Positions 1 through 8,156 of a DNA stretch of 64,000 nucleotides are shown piece after piece. The position numbers and the translations under genes are program-made. The stretch spans positions 1 through 64,000 of the forward strand of contig NZ_BCWI01000007.1 of the NCBI RefSeq assembly GCF_001592125.1. Reading direction: 5' to 3'. Source of the DNA: Microbacterium hominis NBRC 15708. Its GTDB lineage: Bacteria; Actinomycetota; Actinomycetes; Actinomycetales; Microbacteriaceae. The notes beneath the pieces are model-generated. The model did no database searches and had not been told where the DNA came from. It worked only from the letters and a program-made list of their open reading frames with translations. Each line of letters opens with the position of its first letter. The first letter of the stretch is position 1.

Positions 1-195
1 CGTTTCGACTCGGGCCTGGGGCCCTCGCTCAACGACCGGGCGGCGGTGACGTGCGGGTGGCGGGGGTGGGGCGTTTCGACTCGGGCCTGGGGCCCTCGCT
101 CAACGACCGGGAGGCGGTGACGCGCGGGTGGCGGGGGTGAGGCGTTTCGACTCGGGCCTGGGGCCCTCGCTCAACGACCGGGCGGCGGTGACGTC
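1..195. repeat. 71-bp tandem repeat, 2.7 copies
   Basis: Three copies begin at 1, 72 and 143, a period of 71 bp. They differ at only a few bases (for example cggcggtgacgtg against aggcggtgacgcg) and the third diverges after about base 193. Each contains GGGCC-tgg-GGCCC, able to fold into a small hairpin, inside a core reading tttcgactcggg...ctcgctcaacgacc. Similar cores are scattered between genes in Microbacterium (background knowledge). The array may extend left of the window. It ends about 70 bp before the pyruvate oxidase start. Confidence 0.85.
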
Positions 196-264
196 CCAGC
201 GGGCGCGCACGTTTCGACCGACGTCGAGGCCCGCCGTGCCGACAAGCGGCGTAGCGTCGAGGGC

Positions 265-2004
265 ATGGCGAATGTTGCGGACTTCTTCATCGAGACTCTC
301 AAGCGTGCCGGCGTCACCCGCATCTGGGGGCTCCCCGGCGACTCGCTCAACGCGTTCACCGACGCGCTGCGCCGCGACAGCGCCGGCGACGCGATCCGCT
401 GGATGCACATGCGCCACGAGGAAGCCGCGGCCTTCGCCGCCGGCGCCGAGGCCGAGCTCACCGGCGAGCTCGCCGTGGTCGCGGGCTCGTGCGGTCCGGG
501 CAACCTGCACTTCATCAACGGCCTGTTCGACGCGAACCGCAACCGCGTGCCGCTGCTGGCGATCGCATCCCACATCCCTTCGGCCGAGATCGGCAGCACC
601 TACTTCCAGGAGACGCACCCGCAGGAGCTGTTCCGCGAATGCAGCGTCTACACCGAGCTCGTCGCCGACCCGTCCCAGCTGCCGTGGGTGCTGGAGATCG
701 CGATGCGCACCGCGGTCGAGAAGCGCGGGGTCGCGGTGGTGGTCGTCCCCGGCGACGTGTTCTTCGCCGACGCGCCCGACCGCCGTCCCACCGCCCCGAT
801 CCGGGCGACGGGCTCGACCGTGCTGCCCGCGGCATCCGCCCTGGCCGCCGCCGCGACGGTGCTCAACGACGCGAAGAAGGTGACGATCCTCGCCGGATCG
901 GGTGTCGCCGGCGCGCACGACGAGGTGCTCGCCCTCGCCGAGGCGCTCCAGGCGCCGATCGTGCACGCCCTGCGCGGCAAGGAGCACATCGAGTGGGACA
1001 ACCCGCACGACGTCGGCATGACGGGACTGCTGGGCTTCGCCTCGGGCTACAAGGCGATGGAGTCGTGCGACACGCTCCTGATGCTCGGCACCGATTTCCC
1101 GTACCGGCAGTTCTACCCGTCGAAGGCGACGGTCATCCAGGTGGACGTCCGCGGCGAGCAGCTGGGGCGGCGCACGCCCATCGACGTCGGCGTCGTCGGC
1201 GGGGTGAAGGAGACGGCGAACGCGCTGCTGCCGCTGCTGCAGCGGGACCGCTCCTCGTCGCACCTCGATGAGAGCGTCGCGCACTACCGCAAGACCCGCG
1301 AGCGGCTGGACGATCTCGCCATCGACGACGGCAAGGCGCCCGTGCGGCCCGAGTACGTCGCCCGCGTCATCGACGAGCTCGCCGCCGAGGATGCCGTGTT
1401 CACGGCCGATGTCGGAAGCCCCGTGATCTGGGCCGCGCGCTATCTGCGCATGAACGGGCGCCGGCGGCTCATCGGTTCCTTCGCCCACGGGTCGATGGCC
1501 AACGCCATGCCGCAGGCGCTCGGAGCGCAGGGTGTCGACCGTTCGCGTCAGGTGATCGCGCTCGCCGGGGACGGCGGCCTCGCGATGCTGCTGGGCGATC
1601 TGCTGTCGATCCGCCAGAACGACCTGCCGGTGAAGATCGTGGTCTTCAACAACTCCTCGCTGAACTTCGTCGAGCTGGAGATGAAGGCCGCCGGCATCGT
1701 GAACTTCGGCACCGGGCTCGAGAACCCGAGCTTCGCGGCGATCGCGGAGGCGATGGGCATCACCGGCATCCGCGTCGAGAAGGCGAGCGAGCTGCGCGGC
1801 ACCGTCGCGCAGGCCCTCGCCGTCGACGGGCCGGTGCTGATCGACGTGGTCACCGCCCGGCAGGAGCTCGCGATCCCGCCCGCGATCACGCTCGCTCAGG
1901 CGAAGGGGTTCTCGCTGTGGGCGCTGCGGACGGTGCTGTCGGGTCGGGGCGACGAGCTGATCGACCTCGCCGAGACCAACGTGTGGCGCCGTCTGTTCCA
2001 CTGA
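265..2004 (+). CDS. poxB: Pyruvate dehydrogenase (quinone) / pyruvate oxidase, ThDP-dependent
   Basis: 579 aa, close to the 572 aa of E. coli PoxB, and recognisable along its whole length. The N-terminal ThDP pyrimidine domain carries RIWGLPGDSLN and the glutamate in RHEEAAAFAAGAEA, followed by SCGPGNLHFINGLFD and FQETHPQELFRECS, all PoxB signatures. The C-terminal ThDP/Mg domain has GDGGLAMLLGDLL followed by FNNSSLNFVELE (GDG...NN motif). The family oxidises pyruvate to acetate and CO2 and passes electrons to membrane quinone, with FAD in the central domain. The ATG sits 8 nt after a TAGCGT hexamer (252-257), so the mRNA may be leaderless or use the GAGGG just upstream. The 3' end overlaps a convergent gene by 119 bp. 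Confidence 0.93.
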   Translation: MANVADFFIETLKRAGVTRIWGLPGDSLNAFTDALRRDSAGDAIRWMHMRHEEAAAFAAGAEAELTGELAVVAGSCGPGNLHFINGLFDANRNRVPLLAIASHIPSAEIGSTYFQETHPQELFRECSVYTELVADPSQLPWVLEIAMRTAVEKRGVAVVVVPGDVFFADAPDRRPTAPIRATGSTVLPAASALAAAATVLNDAKKVTILAGSGVAGAHDEVLALAEALQAPIVHALRGKEHIEWDNPHDVGMTGLLGFASGYKAMESCDTLLMLGTDFPYRQFYPSKATVIQVDVRGEQLGRRTPIDVGVVGGVKETANALLPLLQRDRSSSHLDESVAHYRKTRERLDDLAIDDGKAPVRPEYVARVIDELAAEDAVFTADVGSPVIWAARYLRMNGRRRLIGSFAHGSMANAMPQALGAQGVDRSRQVIALAGDGGLAMLLGDLLSIRQNDLPVKIVVFNNSSLNFVELEMKAAGIVNFGTGLENPSFAAIAEAMGITGIRVEKASELRGTVAQALAVDGPVLIDVVTARQELAIPPAITLAQAKGFSLWALRTVLSGRGDELIDLAETNVWRRLFH

Positions 2005-2932
2005 CCGCTCGGGCGGTGCGGTGCGGCTCACCCGCCGCCTCGCGGCGACCGAGGCGGTGGCGGCGCTCGATCGCCTGACCCGCGTAGCTGGCGGCGACGA
2101 TGAGGGCCGCGCCGCCGATGCCGACGACCCCGATCGCCTCCCCGCCGAGGGTCACGCCCACGACGAGCGCCCACACCGGCTCGGTGCCCATGAGCATGCT
2201 CGCCCGCGCGGCGGAGGTGCGCCGCACCGCCCACAGCTGCACGACGAACGCGAAGACCGAGCAGAGCAGACCGAGGAAGACGACGTCGGCGACGGCCGCG
2301 GCATCCAGCGCGCCGACCGCGCGGGGCAGCGCCGGGCCCGCGAGGAGGGTGAACACGGCGCTGCCGACGACCAGCTGCACGAACACGACGCCGAGCGAGC
2401 CGTCGGCGCGTGAGCGCGTGAGGTGGCCGCTCGCGGTGACGTGCACGGCGCGGACCACGGCGGCCGCGATGACGAGCAGGTCACCGGCGGTGGGTGGGCG
2501 GATGCCGTCGCCGGAGACGAGCAGAGCGACGCCGACGACGGCGGCGACGGCCGCGACGAAGTAGGAGCGCGGCAGCCAGACCCGCGAGACGATCCCCTCG
2601 AGCGCCGGCGTCATCACGAGGGCCAGGCTGATGAGCAGGCCCGCATTGGTCGCCGAGGTCAGGCTCACTCCCCAGGTCTCCAGGCCGATGATCGCGGCCT
2701 GCGAGATGCCGAGGATCACGGCGATGAGCAGGCCGCGTCCGCGGGGCAGGCGCTGTCGCGCGAGCAGGCACAGGATGCCGGCGCCCGCCGCGGCGACGAG
2801 GAAGCGCAGCGCGTTGGCGCTCGGGACGCCGGTGACGGCGATGAGGTCCTTGGCGGCGAGGAAGCTCGCGCCCCACACGACGGCGACGGCGAGGAGGGCG
2901 AGGTCGACGAGGAGGTCGGCGCGCCGTGTCAT
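1886..2932 (-). CDS. EamA/DMT-family transporter
   Basis: About 348 aa from the ATG at 2932 (MTRRADLL). A longer frame begins at 2983, but its extra residues are hydrophilic and atypical. Around ten hydrophobic segments make two EamA repeats; the first opens with WGASFLAAKDL and the second has the SVFAFVVQLWAVRRTSAARA...TEPVWALVVG pattern typical of drug/metabolite exporters. The final 60 residues are arginine-, serine- and proline-rich and run into the 3' end of poxB on the other strand; they are probably a low-complexity tail. It is divergent from the LysR gene, which is its likely regulator. Substrate unknown. Confidence 0.85.
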   Translation of the reverse strand: MTRRADLLVDLALLAVAVVWGASFLAAKDLIAVTGVPSANALRFLVAAAGAGILCLLARQRLPRGRGLLIAVILGISQAAIIGLETWGVSLTSATNAGLLISLALVMTPALEGIVSRVWLPRSYFVAAVAAVVGVALLVSGDGIRPPTAGDLLVIAAAVVRAVHVTASGHLTRSRADGSLGVVFVQLVVGSAVFTLLAGPALPRAVGALDAAAVADVVFLGLLCSVFAFVVQLWAVRRTSAARASMLMGTEPVWALVVGVTLGGEAIGVVGIGGAALIVAASYAGQAIERRHRLGRREAAGEPHRTARAVSGTDGATRWSRRGRSARRPDPTAPSAAPTARTPSPERA

Positions 2933-2970
2933 GGAGTCAGAGTGGCAGCATCCGGCGTGAAGAACATCGG

Positions 2971-3001
2971 GCAATGTCTTCATCGATGTGTTAGAGATTG
3001 C
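2971..3001. promoter_or_regulatory. Candidate LysR operator between divergent genes
   Basis: GCAAT at 2971-2975 is mirrored by ATTGC at 2997-3001, 21 bp apart, in the 71-bp gap between the DMT transporter and LysR starts. LysR proteins usually bind such dyads next to their own promoter. The dyad is short, so this is tentative. Confidence 0.3.
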
Positions 3002-3003
3002 TT

Positions 3004-3900
3004 ATGGATCCGATGCGGCTGCGGCTGCTGCGCGAGCTCGGCGACCGGGGGAGCGTGACCGCGGTCGCCGCCGCGCTGCACGTCAGTGCGTCGGCCGTGT
3101 CGCAGCAGCTGGCGATCCTGCAGGCGGACGTCCCGGTGCCGCTCACCGTGAAGCAGGGGCGCACGCTCGTGCTCACGGATGCCGGGCGCGCGCTGGCCGC
3201 AGCGGGGATGCCGGTGGAGGAAGCCCTGGTGCGCGCGCGGGAGAGCGTCGGCGCCTACCTGGCGCTCGACCGGACGCCGGTGCGCGTCTCGGCGTTCCAC
3301 AGCGCGGGCGTCGCCCTGTTCGGACCGCTGCTGGCCGCGGTCGGCGGCGATGCCGTCGCATTCGCCGACGCGGATGTCGCACGGGAGGACTTCGCCGGTC
3401 TCACCGCCGATCACGATCTGGTGATCGCGCACCGGCTCGCCCACGATCCGCCCTGGCCGCGCGAGCGGGTGCGGGTCACGCCGCTGTTCGCCGAGCCCCT
3501 CGACGTCGCCCTTCCCGCGGCCCATCCGTTGGCGGCCCGAGACGCGATCACCCCCGCGGAGCTGCGCGGTCAGACGTGGATCTCGACCCATGACGGTTTC
3601 CCGCTGGCCGGGGTACTCCATGCCATCGCCGCCGTCGGCGGCGAGCCTCCCGTGATCGGTCACCGGGTCAACGAGTTCTTCGTCGCAGCCCAGATCGTGC
3701 GTGCGGGCGCGGCGATCGCGATCATGCCGCGCTACACCGCCCGGGCCCTCGCGACGGAGGGCATGGTGCTGCGCCCGGTCGCCGGGCTCGCGCTGGTGCG
3801 CCACGTCGACGTGCTCGCTCGTCCCGACGCTCTCGCCCGCGCGGCGGTCCGCCGCGTGCTCGGTGCGCTCGCCGACACCGCCGCCGATCTCGCACGGTGA
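3004..3900 (+). CDS. LysR-family transcriptional regulator
   Basis: 298 aa from ATG 3004; a TTG at 2998 and an ATG at 3013 are alternatives, and none has a strong ribosome site. The N-terminal winged helix (about residues 3-60) reads RLLRELGDRGSVTAVAAALHV followed by SASAVSQQLAILQ and the LTDAGRALAAA wing, as in LysR proteins. The rest is a two-lobed periplasmic-binding-like effector domain (PLFAEPLDVALPAAHPLA; FVAAQIVRAGAAIAIMPR). It is divergent from the DMT exporter, so export of its ligand is the simplest role. Ligand unknown. Confidence 0.88.
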   Translation: MDPMRLRLLRELGDRGSVTAVAAALHVSASAVSQQLAILQADVPVPLTVKQGRTLVLTDAGRALAAAGMPVEEALVRARESVGAYLALDRTPVRVSAFHSAGVALFGPLLAAVGGDAVAFADADVAREDFAGLTADHDLVIAHRLAHDPPWPRERVRVTPLFAEPLDVALPAAHPLAARDAITPAELRGQTWISTHDGFPLAGVLHAIAAVGGEPPVIGHRVNEFFVAAQIVRAGAAIAIMPRYTARALATEGMVLRPVAGLALVRHVDVLARPDALARAAVRRVLGALADTAADLAR

Positions 3901-3960
3901 GACTGCGGGATGTCGGGCCGACCCCGTGAGTTCCGTCGCCGTGTCGGGCATGCTGGGGGC

Positions 3961-4179
3961 ATGGTGATCTCCGGCTGGCACGTCCTGATCCTGATCGCGG
4001 TGCTCGCGGGCATCGCGTTGTTCATCGCGGCCGTCGTCAGCATCGCCTCGTCGGCGGCGACGAGCTTGGAGAAGACGCTCTGGATCCTCGTCACACTGAT
4101 GTTCCCGCTCATGGGTCCGATCGTGTGGTTCGCCGTCGGGCGGCGTTCGATCGTCGCCAATCCCGCCGAGCGACGTTGA
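3961..4179 (+). CDS. Small membrane protein, PLDc_N domain
   Basis: 72 aa from ATG 3961 (MVISGWHVLIL). Two transmembrane segments (about 5-28 and 40-60) flank a short polar stretch, and the second ends LMFPLMGPIVWFAVGRR, the P-x-x-G-P-x-x-W/Y signature of the cardiolipin-synthase N-terminal membrane module when it stands alone. The function of these short proteins is not established. It is a monocistron between LysR and the acyltransferase. An upstream in-frame start at 3910 would add 17 hydrophilic residues and is less likely. Confidence 0.7.
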   Translation: MVISGWHVLILIAVLAGIALFIAAVVSIASSAATSLEKTLWILVTLMFPLMGPIVWFAVGRRSIVANPAERR

Positions 4180-4274
4180 GCGTTGTCGAGCGGCGGATCG
4201 CGGTCCTGCGCCGTCGCAGTGGGAGCGCTCCCTTAGGCTGAGTCCAGCCCCTCTTCCCGTCCCCGGTCTCCTCC

Positions 4275-6686
4275 GTGCCTCTACGTCGCGACATCCAAGG
4301 TCTGCGCGCGCTCGCCGTGCTGGCCGTCATCGGCGCGCACGCCGCCGGCTGGCCGCGGGGCGGGTTCGCCGGTGTCGACGTGTTCTTCGTGATCTCCGGC
4401 TTCCTCATCACCGGGATGCTGCTGCGCGAGCAGCGGGCGACGGGCCGCATCCGCTTGGCGCGCTTCTACGGCCGGCGCGCCCGGCGGCTGCTGCCGGCCG
4501 CGCTCGTCACGGTCGGGGCGGTCATCGGTGCCGCGTTCGCCCTCTTCGGTCGTGCGCGGGCCGAACAGGTGCTGTGGGACGGTGTCTCGGCGCTGCTGCT
4601 GGTGTCGAACTGGCGGTTCACGCAGCAGGGCACCGACTACTTCCATGCGGGCGATGCCGTGTCGCCGCTGCAGAACTTCTGGTCGCTGTCGGTCGAGGAG
4701 CAGTTCTACCTCGTATGGCCCGGCCTTCTCATCGTGTCGCTGCTGTTCGTGCCCGCCGTCGCGCGCCGCGGGCGGGCGGTCGCCACGGTGGTGGCGGCGT
4801 GGGCGGTCGTCGTGATCGCGGCATCCTTCGGCTGGGCGCTGCTGCAGGGGGCGTCGGCGCCGACGGCGGCGTACTTCTCGACAGCGACCCGGGCGTGGGA
4901 GTTCGCTCTGGGCGCCCTGCTCGCCGCCGGGGTGCCGGTGCTGCGTCGGATTCCCGCGGCCGCCGCGGCCCTGCTGGCCTGGATCGGCGTCGCCGGTGTC
5001 GTCGCATCGCTCCTGCTCATCGACCCCGCGACTGTGGGCTTTCCCGGACCGTGGGCTGCCGCACCGACGGCCGCGACCGCGCTGGCGCTCGCCGGCGGCG
5101 TCGCCGCATCGCCGCGGGCGCTGTTCCCGTGGACGAACCCGCTGGCGGTCGTCGTCGGCAACGCCTCGTACTCGCTCTATCTGTGGCATTTCCCCGTGGT
5201 CGTGTTCGCCGCCGCCCTGCTTCCGGCGTCGCCCTGGTCGCTGCCGCTCACCCTCGCGATCGTCGCCGTGGTGGGCTTCGCGTCGTACGCGATCGTGGAG
5301 CAGCCGCTGCGCTACGCGCCGTTCCTGGGCGGCCGGGTTCCCGTGGCGGATGCGGGCGCGGACGCTGACGCGGCGCCGGACGTGGGACTGGATGCCGCGC
5401 CGGCGACGGCCGGTCGAGTGGCGCCGGCTGCCCCCGCTCCGCGCACCCCCGAGATCGCGACGCGCCGGCCCGCGGGGTGGCAGCCGGGCACCCGCTACTA
5501 CCCGGGCGGCGCGCGCATGGTGGCCGAGGCTGCCGCGCCGGACGCGGAGGCGGTGCCGCCGGCATCCGTCGTCGAGGCGATCGTCGAGGAGCGGCTTCCG
5601 GAGCCGGACCCCGTCGCTCCGACACCGCCGGTCCTCGAGGCCGCCGGGCCGGTGGCGAGCGTTGCTCCGATGGTGGCCTGGCGGGAGCGGTTCCGCACGC
5701 AGGTGCCGCTCGCGACCGCGGGGCTGGTCGCCGCGGCGCTGCTGCTCGTGCTCGCCGTGCAGGTGCAGCAGCCGCGTCCGGTTCCGCCGAGTGCCGACGC
5801 GGCCCAGGCGGCGCCCGCGATCGACGACCCGACGGCTGCGCTGCAGGCAGACCTGGCCGCCGCGGTGTCGGCGACGACCTGGCCGGAGCTGCATCCGTCG
5901 CTCGATGAGGTGATGGCCCAGTCGTCGGGGGCCAACCCGGCGCACGACTGCTTCGCGCCGACGCCGCTGCCGGATGCCGCGGCGTGCACGTGGGGGAGCG
6001 GCGCCGCGCCGCGCCACCTCTACCTCGTGGGCGACTCGACGGCGATGGCCTACGCGCCGGCGCTGAAGGCGCTCGCCGAGGAGAGCGGGGGTGCGATCCG
6101 CGTCACCACCGTGGGGCTCTACGGATGCCGGTTCACGGACGTCTTGGTGCAGAACGACGACCCCGCGGTGATGCAGGCCTGCACGCAGCGGAAGAACGAC
6201 GTCGCGGCGATGATCGCGGCCGACCAGCCCGAGACGGTGCTCGTCTCGAACGCGTACACGCTGGGCCGCACCGCCGACGGGCGCGACCTCAGCGCGGCGG
6301 AGCTCACCGCCGCCGAGGCCGCGGAGATGGCACGCTACGGGATGCCGGGGCGCATCGTCTATCTCGAGGCTCCGCCGGAGGGCGCCCCGCTCGGCAATTG
6401 CTACACGCGCCTCGGCTCGCCCTACGCCTGTGCGACGAGCATCACGCCGACCTGGCGCGACATGCAGGTGGCGACGACCGCCGCGGTGGCCTCGTCCGGT
6501 GATCGCGTCGTGGATGCCCTGGCCTTCACCTGCTGGCAGGGCGTGTGCCCGGCGTTCGCGGGGGCGCTGCCCATCCGCTATGACCAGACGCATCTGACCG
6601 TCGCCTACTCCGCACACCTCGCCCCGTACCTGCGGTGGGCGCTGGATGGGGGCGGCGGGGCCGGTGCCGCGGCGCCGCCCGGGTAG
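4275..6686 (+). CDS. Acyltransferase 3 (OafA-like) fused to C-terminal SGNH domain
   Basis: 803 aa from GTG 4275. Residues 1-350 form an acyltransferase-3 membrane domain with about ten helices, opening RRDIQGLRALAVLAVIGAHA and GGFAGVDVFFVISGFLITG, and containing FWSLSVEEQFYLVWPG. A proline/alanine-rich linker (about 350-475) leads to one more transmembrane helix and then an extracytoplasmic SGNH domain with GDST (Ser near 588) and DQTHLT (Asp and His near 770). OafA-type fusions move acyl groups to cell-surface polysaccharides or peptidoglycan. Target unknown. It ends just before tRNA-Arg. Confidence 0.88.
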   Translation: MPLRRDIQGLRALAVLAVIGAHAAGWPRGGFAGVDVFFVISGFLITGMLLREQRATGRIRLARFYGRRARRLLPAALVTVGAVIGAAFALFGRARAEQVLWDGVSALLLVSNWRFTQQGTDYFHAGDAVSPLQNFWSLSVEEQFYLVWPGLLIVSLLFVPAVARRGRAVATVVAAWAVVVIAASFGWALLQGASAPTAAYFSTATRAWEFALGALLAAGVPVLRRIPAAAAALLAWIGVAGVVASLLLIDPATVGFPGPWAAAPTAATALALAGGVAASPRALFPWTNPLAVVVGNASYSLYLWHFPVVVFAAALLPASPWSLPLTLAIVAVVGFASYAIVEQPLRYAPFLGGRVPVADAGADADAAPDVGLDAAPATAGRVAPAAPAPRTPEIATRRPAGWQPGTRYYPGGARMVAEAAAPDAEAVPPASVVEAIVEERLPEPDPVAPTPPVLEAAGPVASVAPMVAWRERFRTQVPLATAGLVAAALLLVLAVQVQQPRPVPPSADAAQAAPAIDDPTAALQADLAAAVSATTWPELHPSLDEVMAQSSGANPAHDCFAPTPLPDAAACTWGSGAAPRHLYLVGDSTAMAYAPALKALAEESGGAIRVTTVGLYGCRFTDVLVQNDDPAVMQACTQRKNDVAAMIAADQPETVLVSNAYTLGRTADGRDLSAAELTAAEAAEMARYGMPGRIVYLEAPPEGAPLGNCYTRLGSPYACATSITPTWRDMQVATTAAVASSGDRVVDALAFTCWQGVCPAFAGALPIRYDQTHLTVAYSAHLAPYLRWALDGGGGAGAAAPPG

Positions 6687-6699
6687 AATCGACGCGCCA

Positions 6700-6771
6700 G
6701 CCTCTGTAGCTCAGTGGAAGAGCCACTCCGTCCTAAGGAGCGGGTCGGGGGTTCGAATCCCTCCAGGGGCA
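6700..6771 (+). tRNA. tRNA-Arg (anticodon CCT)
   Basis: The acceptor stem GCCTCTG pairs with CAGGGGC, the D arm is GCTC...GAGC, and the anticodon arm CTCC-GTCCTAA-GGAG gives anticodon CCT with T33 and A37. The T arm is GGGGG-TTCGAAT-CCCTC. The discriminator is A and CCA is not encoded. It marks the left border of the island: a decayed integrase follows within 200 bp, and tRNA 3' ends are common attB sites. Confidence 0.95.
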
Positions 6772-6830
6772 CCGCGTCTTTTTGCTCCTGACCAGGCATT
6801 TCTTCCGTGGTCGGACCTCTCAGGATCGCC

Positions 6831-6851
6831 TTTTGCCCGCGTTTTGCCCGC
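6831..6851. repeat. Short direct repeat near the tRNA, possible integrase arm sites
   Basis: TTTTGCCCGC occurs at 6831-6840 and again at 6842-6851, between the tRNA and the integrase remnant. Integrases often bind short direct repeats beside attL/attR; that role here is inferred from position only. Confidence 0.3.
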
Positions 6852-6972
6852 ATTTGTAGACGCTGTGAATGGAAACAGAGCCCGTCAGAGCGCTACATCC
6901 GGCGTCCCCGAACACTGAGTTGGCTCGTTTCGTGCGGCGTGGAGTTCGACGAGAATTTGAGCAATCTGCTCT

Positions 6973-7850
6973 CTACGGTCGGGTCGGCAATTCGTAGCGC
7001 GTCTGCGGACCCGCCGGCAGCGCGACGAGCGGCATCTGGGCGTTGAGTTGTGCCGTGACGGCATCCAGATCGTCGTTGAAGAGGTCGGCATAGGTGTCGA
7101 GGGTCATCGCCGCGGACTCGTGCCCGAGCATCCGCTGCACGGCCTTCACGCTCGCGCCGGGGCTGATTACGAGCGACGCCAACGCTTGGTTGAGGTCGTG
7201 AGGGGTTGTCGATGGATCGAGGGATCGTTCGCTTGCGCGCTTCACCGCGTTCGCGAACCAACCCTGGCTGCCGAGTTGCGCAAGTGATGCACGCCATAGA
7301 CGAAGAGCAACCGTTGTGGGCTCCTGCCAGAGCACGCCTGCTCGATCATCGGAGGGAGGCGATCGGGGTAGGGAACCGAGCGCTTCTCTTGCGTCTTCGG
7401 TGTGCTGACGTGGCTCGTGTCGCCGATCCTCACCGCATTCTGCTCGATGACGAAGCGCTTGCGTAGCCGGTTCGCGCTGCGCACAAGCACTCTCGTCGCT
7501 TCGCACCAGTACACACCGGTGTAGGCGAACTTCAGCACCCTCGTCGGGTGCGTTGAGCATGCCGTCGGCGTTGCGACCTGGTCGGGGGAGAGGAAGACGC
7601 GGCACTAGCCCGGCCCCGTCCGGCGGAGATTCCGGAAGGTTCGCGCTGGATTGGTTGCAAGGCGCGATCATCCATCGCGACGTCGAGGAAGTCGGCGAGC
7701 AACCTCAGCGCGTGAGAACGACTGTGCGCGGCTACATCGTCGAGAGCTCCGACACCCAATCCTGAACCTCGGGTGCCGGATCGGCCACGTATCCCTGCCC
7801 GCCCAGGGGGCGCGACGTTGCTCTTCCACGCCCGCTCGAGCGTCATCTAA
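6973..7850 (-). pseudogene. Decayed tyrosine recombinase (phage-type integrase)
   Basis: Integrase-like pieces occur in order on the minus strand but in several frames. Near 7790-7740: VADPAPEVQDWVSELS. Near 7700: LADFLDVAMDDR. At 7538-7242: KFAYTGVYWCEA then TPKTQEKRSVPYP. At about 7280-6973: TPHDLNQALASL, then AVQRMLGHESAAMTLDTYADLF. In working relatives the box reads AYTGLRWGEA and HDLRHTAASL, so both the first catalytic Arg and the HxxR Arg are lost. At least three frameshifts separate the pieces. It sits 200 bp from tRNA-Arg and reads toward it, the usual layout of a tRNA-integrated element. The element can no longer move by its own enzyme. Confidence 0.8.
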
Positions 7851-8143
7851 CTCAACGGCTTCGACGACATTGGCGGCTGCTTCGAACGCAGCCAGCTCTC
7901 GGCGAACACCATGACCGGCACCCGTTACTCCAGCTGGCGTCAACGCGCCTGGTGGCGGATGCGGGTCGATGGCGAACTACGCTGCCAACTGGCGTTGGTG
8001 AGAACACTTGCCTCGCTCCCCACACCCCGAATGTAGCGCCCGGGCGGGTACCTGAGTGGGCTGTGGGGGTTTCGGCGAGGGGCCGTGTTCAAGAGGACAC
8101 GGCAACTTGCCATAGCCTCGTGCCCAGTGTCCCCGTTGACTCG

Positions 8144-8149
8144 TACTAT
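8144..8149 (+). promoter_or_regulatory. -10 element for the R-M operon (leaderless start)
   Basis: TACTAT lies 7 nt upstream of GTG 8157, which would place transcription start at or next to the GTG. No matching -35 is seen; the TTGACT at 8136-8141 is too close to serve. Inferred from the TANNNT pattern common in actinobacteria. Confidence 0.4.
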
Positions 8150-8156
8150 CGACAGT

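Noticed and set aside
1..195. CRISPR array
   Set aside because: The 71-bp units are continuous repeats without variable spacers, and no cas gene is present.
100..2031. 643-codon open frame antisense to poxB
   Set aside because: Arg/Gly/His-rich composition with no domain; the opposite strand encodes an unmistakable pyruvate oxidase.
4281..6617. 778-codon open frame antisense to the acyltransferase
   Set aside because: Low-complexity, Arg- and Gly-rich shadow typical of high-GC DNA.
8136..8141. TTGACT as -35 of the R-M promoter
   Set aside because: Only 2 bp separate it from the TACTAT -10; real spacing is about 16-18 bp.
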